Positions 18,028 through 28,616 of a DNA stretch of 64,000 nucleotides are shown here, piece by piece (within the stretch, counting starts at the first letter, position 1; each line of letters starts with the position of its first letter). The notes beneath the pieces are model-generated. The model was not told where the DNA came from. It did no database searches and saw only the letters and a program-made list of their open reading frames with translations. The position numbers and the translations under genes were made by a program. This stretch comes from Methylobacterium terricola (lineage in GTDB: Bacteria > Pseudomonadota > Alphaproteobacteria > Rhizobiales > Beijerinckiaceae): contig NZ_VDDA01000006.1 in NCBI RefSeq assembly GCF_006151805.1, positions 62,001 to 126,000 on the forward strand. The letters are read 5' to 3'.

Positions 18028-18843
18028 ATGAACGGGCCGGCGACACGGCACGACGCGGCCCCCCCCGCCGGGTCCGCGGGCCTCATCGACGGCGCGGCGG
18101 ATCCTGCCGACGAGGCCGCCTCCTTACGCCGGGAGGTCGAGACCCTGCGTCGGGCGCTCGCCGAGCGCGACGCGTTCCTGGCCGGCGTGGCGCACGAACT
18201 GCGCAACCCGATGACCCCGATCCTCGGCCAGGTCGAGCGGCTGCTGGGAGCGGCCGAGCGCGACGCGCCGGAGGGCCGGGTGGCGCAGGGGCTGGCGCAG
18301 CTGCGCTGGCTCGTCGAGCGCTACGTGCGCCGGGCGACGACCCTCCTCGACGTCTCCCGGGTCCAGGCCGGGCAGCTCGCCCTGCTGGCCGCGCCCGTGC
18401 CGCTCGCCGAGGTGGCGGCCGAGGTGGTGGACGCCCTCGCGCCGATGGCGGCCCATGCGGGCAGCACGGTGAGCGTGACGGTGCCGGAGGATCTGGTGCT
18501 CTCCTGCGAGCGCCTCGCCCTCGACCAGATCCTCGACAACCTCGTCACCAACGCGATCAAGTACGGCGACGGCGGCGCGATCGCCGTCTCAGGGGTCCGC
18601 GAGGCCGGGGCGGCGCGGATCCGGGTCAGCGACCGGGGCGTTGGCATCCCGCTGGCCGACCAGGCCCGCATCTTCGAGCGGTTCGAGCGCGCGGTGGCCG
18701 ATCCCGGGACGGCGCCGGTCGGGTTCGGGGTCGGCCTGTGGCTGGTGCGCCGCCTCGCCGAGGCGATGGGCGGCACCGTCGCGGTCGAAAGCCGCCCTGG
18801 CGAAGGCGCGACCTTCACGGTCACGCTGCCCCTCCACCAGTAG
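18028..18843 (+). CDS. Cytoplasmic sensor histidine kinase without input domain
   Basis: A 271-residue kinase with no transmembrane segment and no recognised sensor domain. A short coiled coil (about residues 30-50) precedes the H-box FLAGVAHELRNPMTP, whose His is the phosphorylation site. The N-box is DNLVTNAIKYGDGG and the G boxes are VSDRGVGIP and GFGVGLWLVRRL. It lies 18 bases before the KaiC-like gene, and a single-domain receiver follows that, so the three form a probable signalling operon. Such kinases can sense through a partner protein, and the KaiC-like ATPase is the obvious candidate (inference). Confidence 0.85.
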   Translation: MNGPATRHDAAPPAGSAGLIDGAADPADEAASLRREVETLRRALAERDAFLAGVAHELRNPMTPILGQVERLLGAAERDAPEGRVAQGLAQLRWLVERYVRRATTLLDVSRVQAGQLALLAAPVPLAEVAAEVVDALAPMAAHAGSTVSVTVPEDLVLSCERLALDQILDNLVTNAIKYGDGGAIAVSGVREAGAARIRVSDRGVGIPLADQARIFERFERAVADPGTAPVGFGVGLWLVRRLAEAMGGTVAVESRPGEGATFTVTLPLHQ

Positions 18844-18861
18844 ACGAGACAGCGACCGAGC

Positions 18862-20475
18862 ATGCGGATGACGGGGACGGGACCGAGCATGGGGCAGGCC
18901 AGCGCCTATGGCGGGCTGGAGCGGGTCCCGACCGGGATCGCCGGCCTCGACGGGATCCTCGGCGGCGGGCTGTTTCGCGGCGGCGTCTACATCGTCCAGG
19001 GCACGCCGGGCTCGGGCAAGACCATCTTCGGCAACCAGGCCTGCTACACGCATGCGGGCGTCCCGCCCGCCCTTCCCGTGCATGCGGGCGTCCCGCCCGC
19101 CCTTCCCAAGCATGCGGGCGTCCCGCCCGCCCTTCCCAGGCATGCGGGGGCGCCGTCGGGTCCCGGCGCCGAGAACCGGGCGCTCTACGTCACGCTGCTG
19201 GCCGAGAGCCATGCGCGGATGCTCGGCCACATCGCGCCGCTCGGCTTCTTCGACCCCGCGCTGATCCCCGACCGGATCACGTACCTGAGCGCCTTCCGCA
19301 CCCTGCAGGACGAGGGGCTGGCCGGCCTTCTGACCCTCCTGCGCCGGGAGACCGCCGCCCGCGAGGCGAGCCTCGTCGTCCTCGACGGCCTGGTGGCGGC
19401 GGAGGAGACCGCCGCCTCGGCCCTCGCCTTCAAGACCTTCATCCACGAATTGCAGACCCAAGCCGCGGCCACCGGCGTCACGGTACTCCTCCTCACCAGC
19501 GCCTCGGCCGGGGCCGACCTGGTGGCGGCCGAGCACACGATGGTGGACGGGCTGATCGCCCTGTCGAGCCGGCTCGTCGGCCGGCGGGCCGAGCGCGAGC
19601 TGGAGGTGCGCAAGTTCCGCGGCAGCGGCTTCCTGCGCGGGCGCCACGCCTTCCGCATCACCGATGACGGGATCTGGGTGTTTCCGCGCATCGAGGCGTC
19701 CCTGCGGGTGCCGAGCCGGCGCGACCACGTCGAGGGCGCGCCGCTGACCACGGGGCTTCCCGCCCTCGACGCGATGCTGGGCGGCGGCCTGCCGCACCAT
19801 TCCACCACCCTCGTCGGCGGTCCCGCCGGCATCGGCAAGACGACGCTCGGCCTGCAGTTCCTCGGCGCCGATCCGGAGGCGCCGGGCCTGCTCTGCGGCT
19901 TCTACGAGAGCGAGGCCGCGATCCTCGCCAAGGCGCGGGCGCTCACGCTGCCGGTCGCCGGCCTGATCGAGACCGGCCAGGTCGCGGTGACCTGGCAGCC
20001 CGCGACCGAGGGGCTGATCGACGAGATCTGCACCGACCTCCTCGAGACGATCCGGAACCGGGGGGTCCGGCGCGTGTTCATCGACGGTCTGGACGCGATG
20101 TGCCGGATCGCCGGGGATCAGGACCGGATCGTCCGCATCTTCGCCGCCCTCACGGCGGAGCTGAGGGCGCTGGGCGTGACAGCGATGTACACCCGGGAGA
20201 CCGATCTGCGCGGCACCTTCCTCGATGCCCCCTCCGGCGAGTCGTCCCTGCGGCAAACCTCCAGCGTCGCCGAGAACGTGGTGCTGATGCGCTCCTGCGC
20301 CCTGCGCTCCGGGTTCCATCGCCTGATCGCCGTCGCCAAGGCCCGGGATTCGCGGATCGACCCGCGGCTGCGCGTCTTCGACATCCGGACCGGCGGCCTG
20401 GCGATCGACGACGGCCCGGACCGGGCCGAGGCGGTCCTGTCGGACCGCGACCCCACGAGCCGCAGCGGGGAATAG
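18862..20475 (+). CDS. KaiC-like double RecA-fold ATPase with in-frame repeat insertion
   Basis: A 537-residue KaiC-family ATPase. Domain 1 has ERVPTGIAGLDGILGGG and P-loop GTPGSGKT (residues 47-54). Domain 2 has TTGLPALDAMLGGGLP and GGPAGIGKTT near residue 320, with RVFIDGLDAM as Walker B. Between the first P-loop helix and the next strand (LYVTLLAES) lie three exact-length copies of a 10-residue unit beginning HAGVPPALP plus a partial fourth. These match a 30-bp DNA repeat and are foreign to the family. It has the kinase upstream and a receiver protein four bases downstream. No kaiA or kaiB is seen, so a clock role should not be assumed. Confidence 0.85.
   Translation: MRMTGTGPSMGQASAYGGLERVPTGIAGLDGILGGGLFRGGVYIVQGTPGSGKTIFGNQACYTHAGVPPALPVHAGVPPALPKHAGVPPALPRHAGAPSGPGAENRALYVTLLAESHARMLGHIAPLGFFDPALIPDRITYLSAFRTLQDEGLAGLLTLLRRETAAREASLVVLDGLVAAEETAASALAFKTFIHELQTQAAATGVTVLLLTSASAGADLVAAEHTMVDGLIALSSRLVGRRAERELEVRKFRGSGFLRGRHAFRITDDGIWVFPRIEASLRVPSRRDHVEGAPLTTGLPALDAMLGGGLPHHSTTLVGGPAGIGKTTLGLQFLGADPEAPGLLCGFYESEAAILAKARALTLPVAGLIETGQVAVTWQPATEGLIDEICTDLLETIRNRGVRRVFIDGLDAMCRIAGDQDRIVRIFAALTAELRALGVTAMYTRETDLRGTFLDAPSGESSLRQTSSVAENVVLMRSCALRSGFHRLIAVAKARDSRIDPRLRVFDIRTGGLAIDDGPDRAEAVLSDRDPTSRSGE
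19051..19150. repeat. 30-bp tandem repeat inside the KaiC-like gene
   Basis: Three 30-bp units start at 19051, 19081 and 19111, each opening CATGCGGGCGTCCCGCCCGC and differing only in the last three or four bases. A ten-base partial copy follows at 19141. The unit is a multiple of three and keeps the reading frame. No spacers separate the units, so this is not a CRISPR array. Confidence 0.95.
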
Positions 20476-20479
20476 GCCC

Positions 20480-20851
20480 GTGGCGAGCGTGCTCATCGTG
20501 GACGACGAGTTCGGCATCGCCGAATTGCTGGACGCCGTCCTGGCCGATGACGGCCACACGGTGGTCACCGCGGCCAACGGCCGGCAGGGTCTCGCCCGCA
20601 TCGCGGCGGCCCGGCCCGACCTGATCTTCCTCGACTTCATGATGCCGGTGATGGACGGGCCGGCGATGCTCGCCGCCCTCGCGGCCGACCCCGGGACGCG
20701 CGGCATCCCGGTCGTGCTGATGAGCTCGATGCCCGAGGAGACCGTGCGCGAGCGCGCCTCCGGGCACGCCGTCTTCCTGCGAAAGCCCTTCCGCATCAAG
20801 CAGATCCGCGACCTCGTCGCGCAGCTCGCGGCCGACCGCCCCGATACTTGA
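20480..20851 (+). CDS. Single-domain response regulator (CheY-like receiver)
   Basis: A 123-residue stand-alone receiver. The acidic pocket is VDDE, the phosphoacceptor Asp is in LIFLDFMMP, the conserved Ser is in VVLMSSMP, and the Lys is in FLRKPFR. There is no output domain, so it probably passes phosphate on or acts through protein contact. The GTG start at 20480 is four bases after the KaiC stop, which ties it to that operon. Its stop overlaps a perfect palindrome that belongs to the next gene's control region. Confidence 0.88.
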   Translation: MASVLIVDDEFGIAELLDAVLADDGHTVVTAANGRQGLARIAAARPDLIFLDFMMPVMDGPAMLAALAADPGTRGIPVVLMSSMPEETVRERASGHAVFLRKPFRIKQIRDLVAQLAADRPDT

Positions 20852-20862
20852 CTGAGTCAAGT
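20846..20862. promoter_or_regulatory. Perfect palindrome, probable MarR operator
   Basis: ACTTGACTGAGTCAAGT is a perfect inverted repeat with 8-bp arms around a central G. It begins inside the stop region of the receiver gene and lies 38 bases before the MarR-GNAT start. The arm TTGACT also resembles a -35 element, so binding would block the promoter. MarR proteins commonly bind 16-20 bp palindromes next to their own genes. Confidence 0.65.
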
Positions 20863-20899
20863 GATTGGACGATCCTGCTTCCCGACGGGAGGCGGGCCG

Positions 20900-21835
20900 A
20901 TGATGCAGGGCGGGGCGGTCGACGAGACGGCGATCGGGGCGGTGCGGGCCTTCGGCCGGTTCTACACCCGGCAGATCGGCCTCCTGGAGGAGGGGCTGCA
21001 CCGCAGCGCCTTCTCGCTCACCGAGGCGCGGGTGCTCTACGAGCTCGCCCACCGCGACGGGCTGACCGCCTCGCTCCTCGGCCAGGATCTCGGCCTCGAT
21101 GCGGGCTACCTGAGCCGCCTGCTCAAGCGCTTCGAGGCGCAGGGCCTGGTCACCCGCCGGGCCGCCGCGGGCGACGGGCGGCGCCAGGTCCTGGCCCTGA
21201 CGCCCGGGGGGCAGGCCGCCTTCGCGCCCCTCGACGCGGCGTCGCGGGAGGAGGTCGGCGCCCTGCTCGGGCGGCTGTCGGCCGGCGACCGGGCGGCCCT
21301 CGTCGGCGCGATGGCGCAGGTGCGCCGGCTCCTCGGCGATCCCTCCCAGGAGAGGGAGGCTGCCACCTTGCGCGACCTGGCGCCCGGCGACATCGGCTGG
21401 ATCACCCACCGCCAGGCCGTGCTCTACGCGAGCGAGTACGGCTTCGACCTCTCCTTCGAGGCCCTGGTGGCCGAGATCCTGGCCGGGTTCGTGCGCGACG
21501 GCGATCCGGCCCGTGCCGGGGCCTGGATCGCCGATCAGGACGGCGACGTCATGGGAAGCGTGTTCCTGGCGCCGCAATCGGACACGGTCGCGAAGCTGCG
21601 CCTGCTCTACGTCGAGCCCGCCGCACGCGGCCAGGGGCTCGGCCGGCGCCTCACCGAGGCCTGCATCGCCGGCGCCCGGGAGCGCGGCTACCGGCAGCTG
21701 ACGCTCTGGACCAACGACGTGCTCACGGCCGCCCGGCGGATCTATGCCGGGGCGGGCTTCCGCCTCGTCGAGTCGGCGCCGCACCGCTCGTTCGGGCAGG
21801 ATCTGGTGGGGGAGACCTGGGTGCTGGACCTGTGA
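20900..21835 (+). CDS. MarR-type regulator fused to GNAT acetyltransferase
   Basis: A 311-residue fusion. Residues 1-145 form a MarR winged helix (SLTEARVLYELAHRD, then SLLGQDLGLDAGYLSRLLKRFE as the recognition region). About residues 155-311 form a GNAT acyltransferase with the acetyl-CoA loop PAARGQGLGRRLTEACI and WTNDVLTAARRIYAGAGF. Such fusions are a known class; the substrate is unknown. Two adjacent ATGs (20900 and 20903) are possible, and an earlier GTG at 20861 lies within the palindromic operator and is rejected. Negative autoregulation through the palindrome is likely (inference). Confidence 0.85.
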   Translation: MMQGGAVDETAIGAVRAFGRFYTRQIGLLEEGLHRSAFSLTEARVLYELAHRDGLTASLLGQDLGLDAGYLSRLLKRFEAQGLVTRRAAAGDGRRQVLALTPGGQAAFAPLDAASREEVGALLGRLSAGDRAALVGAMAQVRRLLGDPSQEREAATLRDLAPGDIGWITHRQAVLYASEYGFDLSFEALVAEILAGFVRDGDPARAGAWIADQDGDVMGSVFLAPQSDTVAKLRLLYVEPAARGQGLGRRLTEACIAGARERGYRQLTLWTNDVLTAARRIYAGAGFRLVESAPHRSFGQDLVGETWVLDL

Positions 21836-21905
21836 GGGGGGCGAACCACGCTACGGCTCGTGCGCCTTCCCTGTCATTCCCGCATCCGCCGGCCGGCTGC
21901 CGCGG

Positions 21906-22403
21906 TCACACCTTCTCCAGCGCCATCTCCAGGAAGCCCAAAGCATCCTCGACGGCGCAGCGCCGGACCTCGGAGCGGCCGAGATCGCCGTAACGGCGCT
22001 CGATGTGCCGGGTCGCCCGGCCGGCGGCGACGAGGCCGAAATGGACGAGGCCGACGGGCTTCGTCGCCGTCGCGCCGCCGGGACCGGCGATGCCGGTGAT
22101 GGCCAGCGCCACGTCGGCGCGGGAATGGGCGAGCGCCCCCTCGGCCATCGCCCGGGCCACCGGCTCGCTCACCGCGCCGTGGGCCGAGATCAGGTTGAAG
22201 TCGACGCCGAGGATCTCGGCCTTCGCTTCGTTGGAATAGGTGACGAAGCCGCGCTCCACGACCTGCGAGGAGCCCGCCACCTCGGTCAGCAGGGCGGCCA
22301 CCAGGCCGCCGGTGCAGGATTCGGCGGTGACGAGGCGGGCCTGGCGCTCGCGATAGGCGGCGATCAGCACGCTCGCCCGGGTGATGAGGGCGGCATCGAA
22401 CAT
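21906..22403 (-). CDS. pncC: Nicotinamide-nucleotide amidohydrolase (CinA C-terminal family)
   Basis: A 165-residue single-domain CinA/PncC protein that deamidates NMN to nicotinate mononucleotide. The signature TAESCTGGLVAALLT is near residue 30, followed by ERGFVTYSNEAK, HGAVSEPVARAMAEGA and ALAITGIAGPGG. Length is normal for the stand-alone form. Its ATG overlaps the ispDF stop (TGATG), so the two are translated from one transcript. Confidence 0.92.
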   Translation of the reverse strand: MFDAALITRASVLIAAYRERQARLVTAESCTGGLVAALLTEVAGSSQVVERGFVTYSNEAKAEILGVDFNLISAHGAVSEPVARAMAEGALAHSRADVALAITGIAGPGGATATKPVGLVHFGLVAAGRATRHIERRYGDLGRSEVRRCAVEDALGFLEMALEKV

Positions 22404-23635
22404 CAGGCGCGCGCCTCCGGCAGGCGGATGGTGGCGGCGGCCTGGGCCGCCAGGCCCTCGGCCCGGCCGACGAAGCCGAGCTTCTCCGTCGTCGTCGCCT
22501 TGATCGACACCGCCGAGAGCGGCACGCCGGCGATCTCGGCGATCCGGGTGCGGATCGCGTCGCGGTGGGCGCCGATGCGGGGCGCCTCGGCGAGCACCGT
22601 GATGTCGAGATGGTCGATCACCCCGCCGCGCTCGGCCACCCGCCGCACCGCGTCGGCGAGGAACTGGTCGGAGGAGGCGCCGCGCCAGCGCGGGTCGCTC
22701 GGCGGGAAATGGACGCCGATATCGCCGTCGGCCAGCGCGCCGAGGATCGCGTCGGTCAGGGCGTGCAGCACCACGTCGCCGTCCGAATGGGCGAGCACGC
22801 CGCGATCGGCCGGGATGCGCACGCCGCCGAGCCACACGTGGTCGCCCTCCGTGAAGGCGTGGACGTCGAAGCCGGTGCCGAGGCGGGTCAGAAGCGTCAT
22901 GGCGGTCATATCCTGGGCGGCGCCGGAATCGGGCGAGAAGGCGCGGTCCGCCTCGACGAGGTCGGCGGCCTGGGTGATCTTGCGGTTGCGCAGGTCTCCG
23001 GGGAAGACCGCCACCGGCAGGCCGGCCCATTCCGCGAGCGCCCCGTCATCGGTGAAGCCGTCGAGCCCTTCCGCGGCGGCGCGGCGGTGGGCCTCGTGCA
23101 GGAGCGCGAAGCGGAACGCCTGCGGGGTCTGGACCGCGCGCAAGTCCTCGCGCCGGGGGGTCTCGCGCACCCGGCCGTCCGGCTCGACCACCTTGATGGT
23201 GTCGCTCACCGGCACCCCCGGCACGGCGGCACCGTGCGTCTCGGCTGCCGCGATCGCCCGGTCGATCAGGGCGTCGTCGACGAAGGGGCGGGCGGCATCG
23301 TGCACCAGCACCAGATCGGGGGTCCCGTCCCGGGCCAGCGCCGCGAGCCCGGCCCGCACGGAGGCCTGCCGGGTGGCGCCGCCCTCGACGGGCCGGGCGA
23401 GCTTGGCCTGCGCCCCGGGCGACAGGTCGCCCAGGCATTCGCCGTAGAAGGCGGCGGCATCGGCGGCGATCACCACCTGGATCCGCGTGACGCCCGGATG
23501 GGCGGCGAGCGCCGCCAGGGTCCGGGTCAGGACCGCTTGGCCGCCGACGCGGCGATACTGCTTGGGCGTGTCGCCGCCGACGCGGATGCCGCGCCCCGCG
23601 GCGACGACCACCGCGGCGATCTGGGGAAGGGTCAA
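22403..23635 (-). CDS. ispDF: Bifunctional IspD/IspF isoprenoid enzyme
   Basis: Fused 2-C-methyl-D-erythritol 4-phosphate cytidylyltransferase and MECDP synthase of the non-mevalonate isoprenoid pathway. The IspD half has [20 protein letters not shown] and VHDAARPFV; the IspF half has GTGFDVHAF (metal-binding DxH), [18 protein letters not shown] and [11 protein letters not shown]. This fusion is typical of Alphaproteobacteria. The TTG at 23635 is chosen because GGGAG lies eight bases upstream and conserved sequence begins at once (TLPQIAAVV). A GTG at 23695 in the same frame would add 20 poorly conserved residues and remains possible. It is followed by pncC in the same operon. Confidence 0.93.
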   Translation of the reverse strand: MTLPQIAAVVVAAGRGIRVGGDTPKQYRRVGGQAVLTRTLAALAAHPGVTRIQVVIAADAAAFYGECLGDLSPGAQAKLARPVEGGATRQASVRAGLAALARDGTPDLVLVHDAARPFVDDALIDRAIAAAETHGAAVPGVPVSDTIKVVEPDGRVRETPRREDLRAVQTPQAFRFALLHEAHRRAAAEGLDGFTDDGALAEWAGLPVAVFPGDLRNRKITQAADLVEADRAFSPDSGAAQDMTAMTLLTRLGTGFDVHAFTEGDHVWLGGVRIPADRGVLAHSDGDVVLHALTDAILGALADGDIGVHFPPSDPRWRGASSDQFLADAVRRVAERGGVIDHLDITVLAEAPRIGAHRDAIRTRIAEIAGVPLSAVSIKATTTEKLGFVGRAEGLAAQAAATIRLPEARA

Positions 23636-24016
23636 AAGGGTCGCTCCCGGGATTGCCCGCTCCTTAGCCGGGGCGGTCCGGCGAGGCAAATGCACCAGGG
23701 GAAGGGCGGTGCCGCGTGGGCGGGGCGTCCCACCTCATGCAATCCCGCGCCAGGGCCATTCCCGCCATGCAGCAAAGACCGGCTCTCGCCGCGTTCCTTC
23801 GGCGGCTGGCGGCGGTTATCGTCGCCCCGACGGACCTGGATCGGCGCGGAACGCCGGCGATCGGCGCGGAACGCCGGCGCGCGCGAGGCCCGCCGGCGCC
23901 GACCGGGCGCCCGCGGGCCGGGCAGGATCCCACCAGCCGACAATTCGCGGGCAATTCGGGGATCGAAAGCCGAACGCGCTTGCGTATGACCAGGTTTTGG
24001 CTATTTGCTGTGCACA
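23636..24016. other. Divergent intergenic region between ispDF and dusB
   Basis: No gene is supported in these 381 bases. The region should hold promoters for both directions. The last 50 bases before dusB are less GC-rich than the rest. The only clear structure is an exact tandem duplication, listed separately. Confidence 0.4.
23841..23880. repeat. Exact 20-bp tandem duplication
   Basis: ATCGGCGCGGAACGCCGGCG occurs twice back to back in the dusB upstream region. It may be a simple slippage product or a paired binding site. Confidence 0.9.
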
Positions 24017-25123
24017 ATGACGACTGACCATTATTTGAGCGCAGGGGCGCCGGGGGCCGGGCCGGCAGCGCTGCCAAGAGAGCCGATCCCGAGCGGATCG
24101 CCGCTCGCCGGGGCAGGGCCGGCGCACGGGGCGCTGCGCGTGCGCGGGGCGCTGCTCGCGCCGCTTTCGGGCGTCACCGACCTGCACATGCGCCGCATCG
24201 CCCGCCGGCTCGGCGCCACCGCGACGGTGTCCGAGATGGTGGCGGCGGAGGATTTCGCCCGCGGCACCGAGGAGGCCCGCCTCCGGGCCGAGGGGGAGGG
24301 CGTGCTGCCCCACATCGTCCAGCTCGCCGGCTGCGACCCGCGCTGGATGGCGGAAGGCGCGCGCCTCGCCGCGGCGAACGGCGCCGACGTGATCGACGTC
24401 AACATGGGCTGCCCGGCCAAGGCCGTGACCGGCGGCCAGGCCGGCTCGGCCCTGATGCGCGACCTCGACCACGCCGAGCGCCTGCTCGCCGCGGTGCGCG
24501 AGGCGGTGTCGGTGCCGGTGACCGTCAAGATGCGGCTCGGCTGGGACGACGCCAGCCGCAACGCCCCGGACCTCGCCCGGCGGGCCGAACGGCTCGGCTA
24601 CGCCGCCGTCACGGTGCACGGCCGCACGCGGCAGCAATTCTATACCGGCCGCGCCGACTGGGCGGCGATCCGCGCCGTGCGCGAGGCGGTGGCGATCCCG
24701 GTCGTCGCCAACGGCGACGTCGGCAGCCTCGACGATGCCCGGGCCTGCCTGGCGGCCTCCGGCGCCGACGCGGTGATGATCGGGCGGGCGGCGGTCGGCC
24801 GGCCCTGGCTCGTCGCGGCGGTCGCGGCCGGGCTCGCCGGCGAGGCGATGACCGAGCCGGACGCCGCCGCCAGGGCCGCGCTCGCCGCCGAGCATTACGA
24901 CGGGCTGCTCGCGCTCTACGGCACCCGGATGGGCGTGCGCCACGCCCGCAAGCATCTCGCGGCCTATGCCGACCAGGCCGGCGGGCTCACCCCGCCCGAA
25001 CGGACCCGGCTGGTCACCACCACCGACCCCGACGAGGCCGCGCGGCTGCTGCGGCGCGCCTTCGAGGGCTCGCCGGCACGGCCTGAGCAGCAGGCCGCAC
25101 GGCCCGCATCGCGGGCCGCATGA
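24017..25123 (+). CDS. dusB: tRNA-dihydrouridine synthase (NifR3 family)
   Basis: Flavoenzyme that reduces uridine to dihydrouridine in tRNA. Key family segments are [37 protein letters not shown] (with the catalytic Cys), [28 protein letters not shown] and VVANGDVGS. The N-terminus has an extra ~50 residues rich in Gly and Pro. ATG 24017 is chosen over TTG 24005. The stop overlaps ntrB (ATGA). The dusB-ntrB-ntrC order is the classic alphaproteobacterial nifR3 operon. Confidence 0.93.
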   Translation: MTTDHYLSAGAPGAGPAALPREPIPSGSPLAGAGPAHGALRVRGALLAPLSGVTDLHMRRIARRLGATATVSEMVAAEDFARGTEEARLRAEGEGVLPHIVQLAGCDPRWMAEGARLAAANGADVIDVNMGCPAKAVTGGQAGSALMRDLDHAERLLAAVREAVSVPVTVKMRLGWDDASRNAPDLARRAERLGYAAVTVHGRTRQQFYTGRADWAAIRAVREAVAIPVVANGDVGSLDDARACLAASGADAVMIGRAAVGRPWLVAAVAAGLAGEAMTEPDAAARAALAAEHYDGLLALYGTRMGVRHARKHLAAYADQAGGLTPPERTRLVTTTDPDEAARLLRRAFEGSPARPEQQAARPASRAA

Positions 25124-26280
25124 GGATGAGCGATGCGCCAGCCCCCCCTGCCGCCCGCACCCGGAAGGCGTCGTTCATGAGCGGCCCGACGAGCGAGATG
25201 ATCATCAACGCCCTGCCGCTGCCCGTCCTGACCATCGGTCCCGACGAGCGGATCCTGCAGGTCAACATGGCGGCGGAGCACTTCTTCGACTATTCGCGCC
25301 GGATGATGCAGCGCCAGCGCCTGCGCGACATCATCCCGTTCTCCTCGCCGATCATCGCCCTCGTCAACGAGGTGCGGCGGCGGCGCGCCAGCGTCAGCGA
25401 GTACCGGGTCGAGCTCGCCTCGCCGCGCACCGGCGTCGAGCGCAGCGTCGACGTGTTCGCGACCCATCTCGACGACGACCTCGTGGTGCTGATGCTCCAG
25501 GAGCGCACCATCGCCGACAAGATGAACCGCCAGCTCACCCATCGCGGCGCGGCCCGCTCGATGGTGGCGCTCGGCGCCATGCTCGCCCACGAGATCAAGA
25601 ACCCGCTCGCCGGCATCCGCGGCGCGGCCCAGCTCCTCGAGCAGTCCGGCACCGAGGACGACCGGCTGCTGACCCGGCTGATCTGCGACGAATCCGACCG
25701 GATCGTGCGCATCGTCGAGCGGATGGAACTGTTCGGCGACGAGCGCCCGGTCGAGCGAGGGCCGGTCAACGTCCACGGCGTCCTCGACCAGGTGAAGCGC
25801 TCGGCCCAGTCGGGCTTCGCCCGCCACATCCGCTTCGTCGAGAACTACGACCCCTCGCTGCCGCCGGTGCTCGGCAACCGCGACCAGCTGATCCAGGTCA
25901 TCCTGAATCTCGTCAAGAACGCCGCCGAGGCGATCGGCGCCGACGCGGTCGACGGCGAGATCATCCTGTCGACCGCCTTCCGCACGGGCTTGCGCCTCCA
26001 GGTGCCGGGCTCGCGCGAGCGGGTGAGCCTGCCGATCGAGGTCGCGGTCCGCGACAACGGCCCGGGCGTCTCGGCCGAGCTCCTGCCGGACCTGTTCGAC
26101 CCCTTCGTCACCACCAAGGCGCAAGGGAGCGGCCTCGGCCTCGCGCTGGTGGCCAAGATCGTCGGCGACCATGGCGGCATCGTCGAGTGCGATCCCGCCC
26201 CCCGCCGCACCACCTTCCGCGTCCTCCTGCCGATGTCGCATGCCCGCGACGGGCGCGAATCCTCCGTCGAGACCGAGTGA
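25120..26280 (+). CDS. ntrB: Nitrogen regulation histidine kinase NtrB
   Basis: Cytoplasmic kinase/phosphatase of the nitrogen response, controlled by PII proteins in relatives, whose partner is NtrC. A PAS domain occupies about residues 25-130 ([17 protein letters not shown]). The H-box [22 protein letters not shown] is near residue 155. The ATPase domain has [10 protein letters not shown] (N-box), VRDNGPGVS and [13 protein letters not shown]. At 386 residues it is normal in length. The ATG overlaps the dusB stop by four bases. Confidence 0.95.
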   Translation: MRMSDAPAPPAARTRKASFMSGPTSEMIINALPLPVLTIGPDERILQVNMAAEHFFDYSRRMMQRQRLRDIIPFSSPIIALVNEVRRRRASVSEYRVELASPRTGVERSVDVFATHLDDDLVVLMLQERTIADKMNRQLTHRGAARSMVALGAMLAHEIKNPLAGIRGAAQLLEQSGTEDDRLLTRLICDESDRIVRIVERMELFGDERPVERGPVNVHGVLDQVKRSAQSGFARHIRFVENYDPSLPPVLGNRDQLIQVILNLVKNAAEAIGADAVDGEIILSTAFRTGLRLQVPGSRERVSLPIEVAVRDNGPGVSAELLPDLFDPFVTTKAQGSGLGLALVAKIVGDHGGIVECDPAPRRTTFRVLLPMSHARDGRESSVETE

Positions 26281-26285
26281 GCGCC

Positions 26286-27743
<1,458 letters not shown>

Positions 27744-28616
27744 CTTCCGGACGCCGCGCTGACGGCGCGGCGGGGTCGGGCCGGTGGACAACCGGCCCGA
27801 CCCCGCGCGGCATTCCGACGCATCCACGGCCCCGCTTCCTGCTTCGCGCTTGCCTGTTGGGATAATCTGGCAAGATTGGGAGTGGAGCCGGGTTTGCCTG
27901 GTCCGCTTTTGGCCTGACCGGAGTCGCGGGCGAGCGGTGCGCCGCTCCACGGTCCCGCGCCGCGTCCTGGCTCGTGTTCGACCTTGCACCGCCTGATCAG
28001 GACGTCCGGTCCGTCTCGACGGCTGGAAAGGAAGCCTTTCCTGTCGCGCCGAATCATGACGCAAAGTCAAGGATACGGCGATCGCCGCCTCAATACTCTA
28101 CGTTAGCTCATGAAGACAGCGGATGGCCGTGAGCAGAAGCGGGCATGACCGCGCATCCGGCGGCAGCGTACGGTCTCGACCGATCAACACGCGGTGCGGC
28201 GGCTGGCGAATGCAGGCCTGGATTGGACCTCTGCGTACCGGCCGGAGCGGCGAAAACGTATTAATCCGCTGGTTTTACCTGTTATTAAGTGAGGGCCGAA
28301 CAAGCGCGCGGCGCCCGGTCGACGCGTCTCGCCGGCCCGCCGCGGATCCGCGCGCGACTTCGCCATTCCACGGCAAACCGCTGATCGACAATGGTTTTCC
28401 CGATCCGATCCCTGACCCGGATCCCCCGCGCTCATCCTCCCGCCGCCCGACCGACCGATCTCCGGTCGCCGCACCGGACGGTATGGTTGACCCTACGGAA
28501 ATACGCTGCACTAAAGCAGATCCATCTCTCATGTTGATCGAGACACCTTGCAGTTGACGGAGACTGGCGTAACATCCATCACCTCGGACGGGGGCCCGCA
28601 CTTCTCGAGGACCGCA
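27744..28616. other. Long intergenic region between ntrC and the mucR-like gene
   Basis: I can support no gene in these 873 bases; open frames here are Arg/Ser-rich and lack ribosome sites. An AT-rich patch near 28256-28290 (with TATTAA and TTATTAA) stands out and could bind a MucR-type protein, which prefer AT-rich DNA. A possible promoter lies near the right end. The length of the gap implies that ntrYX and mucR are not simply read through from ntrBC. Confidence 0.45.
28548..28575 (+). promoter_or_regulatory. Possible promoter of the mucR-like gene
   Basis: TTGCAG and TAACAT are separated by 16 bases, and the expected start of transcription would fall about 35 bases before the mucR ATG. 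The match is moderate and no experimental link is available. Confidence 0.3.

Noticed and set aside
19051..19150. Possible CRISPR array in the KaiC-like gene
   Set aside because: The 30-bp units are directly adjacent with no spacers and keep the reading frame of the ATPase.
18862..20475. Assignment of KaiC as part of a circadian clock
   Set aside because: No kaiA or kaiB is present and many bacteria use KaiC-like ATPases outside a clock.
27744..28616. Open frames between ntrC and the mucR-like gene as genes
   Set aside because: They are Arg/Ser/Pro-rich, lack ribosome sites, and occur on both strands as expected for GC-rich non-coding DNA.
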